Shown here one piece after another: positions 6,765 to 11,563 of a stretch of DNA of 11,563 nucleotides; positions within the stretch are counted from its first letter, which is position 1; each line of letters begins with the position of its first letter. The position numbers and the translations under genes are program-made. Under the pieces are notes generated by a model, which worked only from the letters and a program-made list of their open reading frames with translations, had not been told where the DNA came from and did not search any database. Location of the stretch: positions 1 through 11,563 of the forward strand of contig CALKMQ010000001.1 of the NCBI GenBank assembly GCA_938092125.1, written 5' to 3'. The stretch comes from an uncultured bacterium (lineage in GTDB: Bacteria; Fidelibacterota; Marinisomatia; Marinisomatales; UBA1611).

Positions 6765-7751
6765 GTGAGATATAATCATTTAAAAAATATAAACTATAAA
6801 ATATTCCTTCAATATTTCATAGTTATTATCTTCATCTTAATCACTTTCACATCCCACTATGCATGCAGTAAACAACATGAAATATTATCTCAAGAAACAG
6901 TTGAGATAACATTTGTAACTAAACAAGATGCGAGTTTGTATGGAGATGTTCTCAATAAAGAAATAATTGATGAAATTCCTGCTTTTATCAAAGTAAATGC
7001 ACTTGAAAAAATAGTAGTAAGCGCTACAAACAATGAAAAAGTGTACTACAAAACTATTTTCAATAATAAAGAAGGTTGGTTAGAAGCCATATACTTAGCT
7101 GATGTAAAAAAGGATAACAATAAAAAAAATATTGCAATTAAAAAGCTAAAGGAATCACCTACAACAAAATTAAACAAAGCTTCAGAAAAAAAACAAAACC
7201 TGTCAAAAACTACAAGTAGTGAAAACTACTACGTGCAAATAGCATCTTTCAAAAATGAGAAGAACGCAAAAATTTTGTTTAAAGATCTAAGTTTAGGTAA
7301 TATTTCATTATCTTTAGAAAAAATTAAATCTTCAGATGGAAGCTATTTCTATAAGTTAATTTCGAGCGGTTATACCAATAAGACCCAAGCTATAAATATC
7401 ATAAAAACGATTAAAAAAAAGAAGCCTAGTTTAAAACCCATTATTAAATTTAATAATCGAGTCAAAACATCGCTTTCTCCCGGAATATTAAAAAAAGACA
7501 AAAAAGGAAAAACCGAGTATTACACAATTCAACTAAGCTCTTTTGAAAATAAAAAGGCAGCAGAAGATCTAGCAAAAAAGATGACAACTTTAGGTTATCC
7601 CTCAAAAGTAACAGAAGCTTGGGTGAAAGAGAAAACTTGGTTCAGAGTTCAGCATGGTGAGTACAAAATGATTTCTGTAGCAAAGCAAGTTTCCATAAAA
7701 CTTAAAAAAGAATTTAGATTTAACCCTTGGATTTCAAATATTTATAAATGA
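6765..7751 (+). CDS. Exported protein with SH3-like region and two SPOR domains
   Basis: This 328-residue protein reads from a GTG; no ATG or TTG lies nearby in frame and no SD is evident, so it may be translated by coupling to the MORN gene that ends 44 nt upstream. Residues 15-33 form a hydrophobic export signal ending in HYA-Cys34; the Cys is suggestive of a lipoprotein, but the residues before it do not fit a lipobox. Residues about 46-113 resemble a bacterial SH3 domain (late GWLEAIYL). A Lys-rich linker (114-152) leads to two SPOR domains, at about 154-228 (YYVQIASFKNEKNA) and 252-326 (YYTIQLSSFENKKAAEDLA). SPOR domains bind denuded glycan strands of peptidoglycan and often direct proteins to the division septum. 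The protein is therefore probably periplasmic and wall-associated. It precedes ppdK by 43 nt. Confidence 0.83.
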   Translation: MRYNHLKNINYKIFLQYFIVIIFILITFTSHYACSKQHEILSQETVEITFVTKQDASLYGDVLNKEIIDEIPAFIKVNALEKIVVSATNNEKVYYKTIFNNKEGWLEAIYLADVKKDNNKKNIAIKKLKESPTTKLNKASEKKQNLSKTTSSENYYVQIASFKNEKNAKILFKDLSLGNISLSLEKIKSSDGSYFYKLISSGYTNKTQAINIIKTIKKKKPSLKPIIKFNNRVKTSLSPGILKKDKKGKTEYYTIQLSSFENKKAAEDLAKKMTTLGYPSKVTEAWVKEKTWFRVQHGEYKMISVAKQVSIKLKKEFRFNPWISNIYK

Positions 7752-7794
7752 TTCAAGTAATATTAATAAACAAAATAAAAGAAAGATTAAGCAA

Positions 7795-10491
7795 ATGAAG
7801 TATGTATATAATTTTGGTGATGGTAAAGCAGATGGTAAAGCAGATATGAAAAATTTACTTGGAGGAAAGGGCGCAAATCTAGCAGAAATGAATTTATTAG
7901 ACATACCTGTCCCCCCTGGATTTACTCTTACTACAGAAGTTTGTACAGAATATTATAAAAACAACAGATCGTTTCCTGAAAGCCTTACTAGTGAAGTGAA
8001 AGAATCATTATCTAAAGTTGAATCAATAATGGGTACAAAATTTGGCGATGCAAAAAACCCATTGCTTTTATCAGTAAGGTCTGGAGCAAGACAATCCATG
8101 CCAGGCATGATGGAAACAGTATTAAATATTGGATTAACAAGCGGCACAATCCCGGGGCTTATTGAAAAAACTAATAATCCTAGATTTGTTTATGATGCAT
8201 ATAGAAGACTTATAACAATGTATTCCGACGTAGTAATGGAAAAAGCTGCAGGTATCGAACCAGATGGAGATAAAGGAATTAGACATAAACTCGAGAATCA
8301 TCTATCTACTTATAAATCTAACAACAGTTTAGAAAATGATACTGACTTATCTGAAAATGATTGGAAAAACGTTATAGAAATATTTAAAAATGAGATTAAG
8401 ACATCCCTAGGCTCAGAATTCCCGGATAATGCTGAAGATCAATTATGGGGAGGAATAGAAGCAGTTTTTAAAAGCTGGAATGGCTCTAGAGCAATTAGTT
8501 ATAGAAAAATTGAAAATATACCAGAAAAATGGGGAACAGCTGTAAATGTTCAAACTATGGTCTTTGGAAATACTGGTGAAGAATCAGCAACTGGAGTTGC
8601 TTTCACAAGAAACCCTGCTACAGGCGAGAACGAATTTTTTGGAGAGTGGCTTACTAATGCACAAGGTGAAGATGTTGTGGCTGGACTCAGGACTCCTAAC
8701 CCGTTAAATGAAGACACAAAAACAGAAGAAACAAGTCACCTGCCTTCTTTAGAAGATTCAATGCCAAAAATATATGAAGAGCTTTTTAATATAAAAAACA
8801 GACTTGAACAACATTACTCTGACATGCAAGATATTGAGTTTACGATAGAAGAAGGCAAACTATGGATGCTACAAACTAGAGTAGGAAAACGTAATGGCGT
8901 AGCTGCAATAAAAATAGCTGTTGAAATGCATAAAGAAAATATGATTGATAAAAAAGTTGCTCTAATGAGAGTGAACCCAAATCAACTTGATGAATTATTA
9001 CACCCAACTTTAGATAAGGCTAGTGAAGATAAAGCTACAAAATTAACGAAAGGTCTTCCAGCTGGACCAGGTGGAGCAAAAGGGAGAGTGGTTTTTACAG
9101 CTGATGATGCAGAGGAATGGCATTCTAGAGGCGAAAAAGTGATTCTTGTAAGAGAAGAGACCTCACCAGAAGATGTTCACGGAATGCATGCTGCTGAAGC
9201 AATTTTAACTGCTAGAGGAGGTATGACTTCTCATGCTGCATTGGTTGCAAGAGGTTGGGGGAAATGCTGCATTGTAGGCTGTAACGAAATCAATATATCT
9301 GTACAAAAAAAGACTTTGACGGTCGGAAGTAAAATAATAAATGAAGGTGATTGGATAACAATGAATGGGACACTGGGCATAGTCTATCTTGGTCAATTAG
9401 ATCTCATACCTGCAGATCCAGATAAAAATAGTGAATATAAAGAATTAATGAATTGGGCAGATGAATATAGGAAGTTAAAGATAAGAACAAATGCTGAAAG
9501 TCCTGAAGATGCTCAGCAAGCAATAAAGTTTGGTGCTGAAGGAATTGGTCTTTGCAGAACTGAACATATGTTTTTTGACGAAAAAAGAATTCTTGCTATG
9601 AGAAAAATGATACTATCAGAAAACGATGAGGACAGAAGAAAAGCTGTAATGGGATTATTACCATTTCAAAAAGAAGATTTTAAAGAAATTTTAAAAGCGA
9701 TGGAAGGAAAACCAGTAACAATTAGACTGTTAGACCCTCCTCTTCATGAATTTATTACTTTAGATGATAACCAGATAACTGAATTAGCAAACAATATAGG
9801 AATTGATAGATCAGTTATAAGCCAACGTATCGCAAGTCTTCACGAATTAAACCCAATGCTTGGCCATCGTGGATGCAGATTGGGGATTGCTTATCCTGCT
9901 ATAACTGAAATGCAAGCACGCGCTATCTTAGAAGCAACAGCAGAGCTATTGAACGAAGGTCTAAATGTTTTACCAGAGATAATGATACCTTTAATAGGGA
10001 CTGTAACAGAGTATATTGACCAAGAAAAAATAATTCGCAATGTAGCTTCAGAGGTTGAAAATAAATTTAATTTAGAACTAAACTATTTAGTTGGTACGAT
10101 GATTGAATTACCTAGAGCATGCTTGACTGCAGACGAAATTGCTGAGCATGCAGAGTTTTTTAGTTTTGGAACCAATGATCTTACTCAGACCACATATGGT
10201 TTTAGTAGAGATGATATAGGATCTTTTTTACCTGAATACTTAGATCGTAAGATATTACCAGGAGATCCGTTTCAAAGTTTAGATGTTAAAGGTGTTGGTA
10301 AATTAGTAACAATGGCAGTACAGTACGGTAGAAAAGTTAACCCATCTTTAAAAATTGGTATATGTGGTGAACATGGTGGCGACCCAGATTCCGTTCATTT
10401 TTGCAGAAATAATGGATTAGATTATGTCAGTTGCTCTCCATACCGCGTTCCTATCGCAAGGCTTTCAGCAGCACAAGCTGAATTAGTTTGA
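7795..10491 (+). CDS. ppdK: Pyruvate, phosphate dikinase
   Basis: This cytoplasmic enzyme interconverts pyruvate + ATP + Pi and PEP + AMP + PPi, and can run in glycolytic or gluconeogenic direction. At 898 residues it is full length (family about 870-900). The N-terminal ATP-grasp nucleotide-binding part covers about 1-370 (LLGGKGANLAEM at 21-32; SVRSGARQSMPGMMETVLN at 93-111; FTRNPATGE at 270-278). The swivelling phosphohistidine domain follows, with GGMTSHAALVARGWGK carrying the catalytic His480 and the adjacent Thr/Ser region. The C-terminal PEP/pyruvate TIM barrel has CRTEHMFF (587-594), RLLDPPLHEF (644-653), GTMIELPRA (767-775), FGTNDLTQ (791-798) and GICGEHGG with catalytic Cys857. All key residues are present, so it should be active. 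The ATG at 7795 gives the standard PPDK beginning; its SD is weak (GAAAG at 7781-7785). It may share a transcript with the SPOR gene and ends at the 10498-10527 terminator. Confidence 0.97.
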   Translation: MKYVYNFGDGKADGKADMKNLLGGKGANLAEMNLLDIPVPPGFTLTTEVCTEYYKNNRSFPESLTSEVKESLSKVESIMGTKFGDAKNPLLLSVRSGARQSMPGMMETVLNIGLTSGTIPGLIEKTNNPRFVYDAYRRLITMYSDVVMEKAAGIEPDGDKGIRHKLENHLSTYKSNNSLENDTDLSENDWKNVIEIFKNEIKTSLGSEFPDNAEDQLWGGIEAVFKSWNGSRAISYRKIENIPEKWGTAVNVQTMVFGNTGEESATGVAFTRNPATGENEFFGEWLTNAQGEDVVAGLRTPNPLNEDTKTEETSHLPSLEDSMPKIYEELFNIKNRLEQHYSDMQDIEFTIEEGKLWMLQTRVGKRNGVAAIKIAVEMHKENMIDKKVALMRVNPNQLDELLHPTLDKASEDKATKLTKGLPAGPGGAKGRVVFTADDAEEWHSRGEKVILVREETSPEDVHGMHAAEAILTARGGMTSHAALVARGWGKCCIVGCNEINISVQKKTLTVGSKIINEGDWITMNGTLGIVYLGQLDLIPADPDKNSEYKELMNWADEYRKLKIRTNAESPEDAQQAIKFGAEGIGLCRTEHMFFDEKRILAMRKMILSENDEDRRKAVMGLLPFQKEDFKEILKAMEGKPVTIRLLDPPLHEFITLDDNQITELANNIGIDRSVISQRIASLHELNPMLGHRGCRLGIAYPAITEMQARAILEATAELLNEGLNVLPEIMIPLIGTVTEYIDQEKIIRNVASEVENKFNLELNYLVGTMIELPRACLTADEIAEHAEFFSFGTNDLTQTTYGFSRDDIGSFLPEYLDRKILPGDPFQSLDVKGVGKLVTMAVQYGRKVNPSLKIGICGEHGGDPDSVHFCRNNGLDYVSCSPYRVPIARLSAAQAELV
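7819..7845 (+). repeat. 12-bp perfect tandem duplication in ppdK
   Basis: GATGGTAAAGCA is present twice in direct tandem (7819-7830, 7831-7842) followed by GAT, encoding DGKADGKAD at residues 9-17. It lies in the variable stretch before LLGGKG, where PPDKs of other species also vary, and it keeps frame. Confidence 0.7.
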
Positions 10492-10497
10492 TTAAAT

Positions 10498-10527
10498 AAA
10501 AAAAGCCCCAATATTGGGGCTTTTTTT
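10498..10527. terminator. Bidirectional intrinsic terminator between ppdK and fliG
   Basis: Seven A, then GCCCC-AATATT-GGGGC, then seven of eight T form a perfect 30-bp palindrome. The G/C stem with a U-run on both strands can terminate both the ppdK transcript (stop at 10491) and the converging fliG transcript (stop at 10555). Confidence 0.92.
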
Positions 10528-10554
10528 TAAACAAATAATTGTGAAAAATTAATA

Positions 10555-11499
10555 CTACTCTACCATCTCTCCGCCACCCATCATATCAGCCAAGTTAAAA
10601 GCCCCTTCTTTTTCCATTTCTTTTGCTGCAGAAACAATGATCTTTCTAGCATCATCAACTTCTCGCTTTGGTTTAGGACCCTCTACTGGTTCAAACATAG
10701 CTTGTTTCTTTTGAGGCAGATTACCAACTACTCTATCTACAATCTCTTGATCTATACCTTTCATAGCCATCGCTAAAGCGTCAAGCTCAACACTATTACA
10801 AAGATCTCTTAAGATTCCATCTGGAAAGTTATCTAAGATATCTTCAAATGTTAATACAAGCATTTTTACGGCTTTATATAGCTCCGAGTTTTCATTTTGA
10901 AGAGTTTGCATATATCTTTCACCTTCGTCAGCGTCCATTTCTCCTATTAAATCAGCAATTTCTTTAGCGCCACCTCTAGAAAACTCTACTGGTTTTGGTA
11001 GATAAGAGGCTTTTTCTTTAAGCTTCCCAGCTACTTCTACAATAGCTTCAAGTGGAATTTCTTGTAAACTACCAAGCTCAATAAGGACTTTACCTTTTTG
11101 CTCAGGCTTCATTCGTTCTAATATAGCCATTCTTTTTTCTGCATCTAATTGAGCCAATGCAATTCCTACAACTGGCACATCTTCATTTGCTAATAATGCA
11201 ATAAGTTGCTCATCGGTCATTTCAGTTAAAAACTCAAAAGGTTTAATAGGTCCTTCATCTTCATCATTATCATTTTCATCAGAGAATTGTTCACTTAGGA
11301 ACCCAAAATAAAATTCCTCCATAACCCGTCTTTTTAAAGTAAAAGAAACATTACCCATTTCGCGAATAGTTGCTCTAATTTTCCTTACTTCTGTACGAGA
11401 CAAACCTTTAATAAGAGACATAGCAAGACTTTCACCAAGAACTGAGAAAAGAATTGCTACTTTATGAAGCCCTGATAGGCGATTATAATCTGTAATCAT
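10555..11499 (-). CDS. fliG: Flagellar motor switch protein FliG (divergent)
   Basis: FliG is the C-ring protein that couples the MS-ring protein FliF to the stator and generates torque on the cytoplasmic side. The 314 residues are slightly short of the E. coli protein (331). The N-terminal FliF-binding domain (about 8-75) shows LSGLHKVAILFSVLGE; an acidic linker (73-83) follows; the middle domain (about 87-205) has PFEFLTEMTDEQL..LL and AQLDAEKRMAIL; the C-terminal domain (about 206-300) has LTFEDI, LAMAMKG and VDDARKII. Several hallmarks are altered: the EHPQ site reads EDVP (106-109), MFXF reads VLTF (215-218), and the first Asp of the torque-helix DDR is Pro226. The protein ends in a Gly/Met tail. 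GAGG at 11510-11507, 7 nt before the ATG, supports the start. It lies 17 nt downstream of another gene. FliG identity is good; whether it is the main motor FliG or a paralogue is open. Confidence 0.87.
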   Translation of the reverse strand: MITDYNRLSGLHKVAILFSVLGESLAMSLIKGLSRTEVRKIRATIREMGNVSFTLKRRVMEEFYFGFLSEQFSDENDNDEDEGPIKPFEFLTEMTDEQLIALLANEDVPVVGIALAQLDAEKRMAILERMKPEQKGKVLIELGSLQEIPLEAIVEVAGKLKEKASYLPKPVEFSRGGAKEIADLIGEMDADEGERYMQTLQNENSELYKAVKMLVLTFEDILDNFPDGILRDLCNSVELDALAMAMKGIDQEIVDRVVGNLPQKKQAMFEPVEGPKPKREVDDARKIIVSAAKEMEKEGAFNLADMMGGGEMVE

Positions 11500-11516
11500 A
11501 TCTTAACCTCTTATCC

Positions 11517-11563
11517 TTACTTTTCTTTTTCTTCAGAATCACTACCATCTGCTGGCTCATCAG
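11517..11563 (-). CDS. C-terminal tail of an upstream gene (perhaps fliF), 5' part outside window
   Basis: Reading the minus strand from the window edge gives DEPADGSDSEEKEK and a TAA at 11519-11517, 17 nt before the fliG start. The acidic, low-complexity tail does not identify the protein. The tight spacing implies an operon with fliG. In many bacteria fliF directly precedes fliG, which makes fliF the first guess by synteny, not by sequence. Confidence 0.4.
   Translation of the reverse strand, partial: DEPADGSDSEEKEK

Noticed and set aside
7752..7794. A separate promoter for ppdK
   Set aside because: No pair of -35/-10 boxes with acceptable spacing could be found in the 43-nt gap.

Overview
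The window is low-GC bacterial DNA, and in places, such as the 1321-1578 gap, it is strongly AT-rich. Several starts have Shine-Dalgarno (SD) sites, and one promoter has a perfect TTGACA -35 box. Five of the proteins carry N-terminal export or anchor signals. The set includes SPOR, PEGA and MORN-type repeat proteins plus a FliG-like motor protein. This fits a didermic, probably flagellated or flagellar-gene-bearing bacterium of a poorly cultured lineage. The ordinary SD and -35 boxes argue against Bacteroidota. A Marinimicrobia-like or similar FCB-affiliated organism is a guess from gene style, not a demonstrated assignment.

Layout. (1) Positions 1-1320, minus strand: most of an exported protein with a beta-rich AMIN-like N-terminal region and a C-terminal PEGA domain; its 3' end lies outside the window. 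(2) 1321-1578: an AT-rich divergent intergenic region with a good promoter for the minus gene and a small palindrome in front of the plus-strand genes. (3) 1579-7751, plus strand: four successive exported or membrane-anchored proteins. They are a YD-like repeat protein, a membrane-anchored 18/23-residue glycine-rich repeat protein, a 1027-residue MORN_2/YwqK-type repeat protein, and a protein with an SH3-like region and two SPOR domains. (4) 7795-10491, plus strand: pyruvate phosphate dikinase (ppdK), a conserved central-carbon enzyme. (5) 10498-10527: a perfect palindromic bidirectional terminator between two converging units. (6) 10555-11563, minus strand: a divergent fliG, preceded by the last codons of another gene (by synteny perhaps fliF).

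How they fit together. ppdK and fliG are housekeeping or motility genes. The unusual part is the block from 1 to 7751, where five consecutive exported proteins are built mostly from short tandem repeats of different families, with PEGA and SPOR envelope domains at the edges. No function can be read off the repeats; a cell-surface or periplasmic scaffold is a reasonable inference. The best candidates for something undescribed are the 1027-residue protein, which contains two internal 'restart' modules suggesting fusion or duplication of whole repeat proteins, and the 273-residue protein, whose repeats follow an ordered pattern of short and long units.
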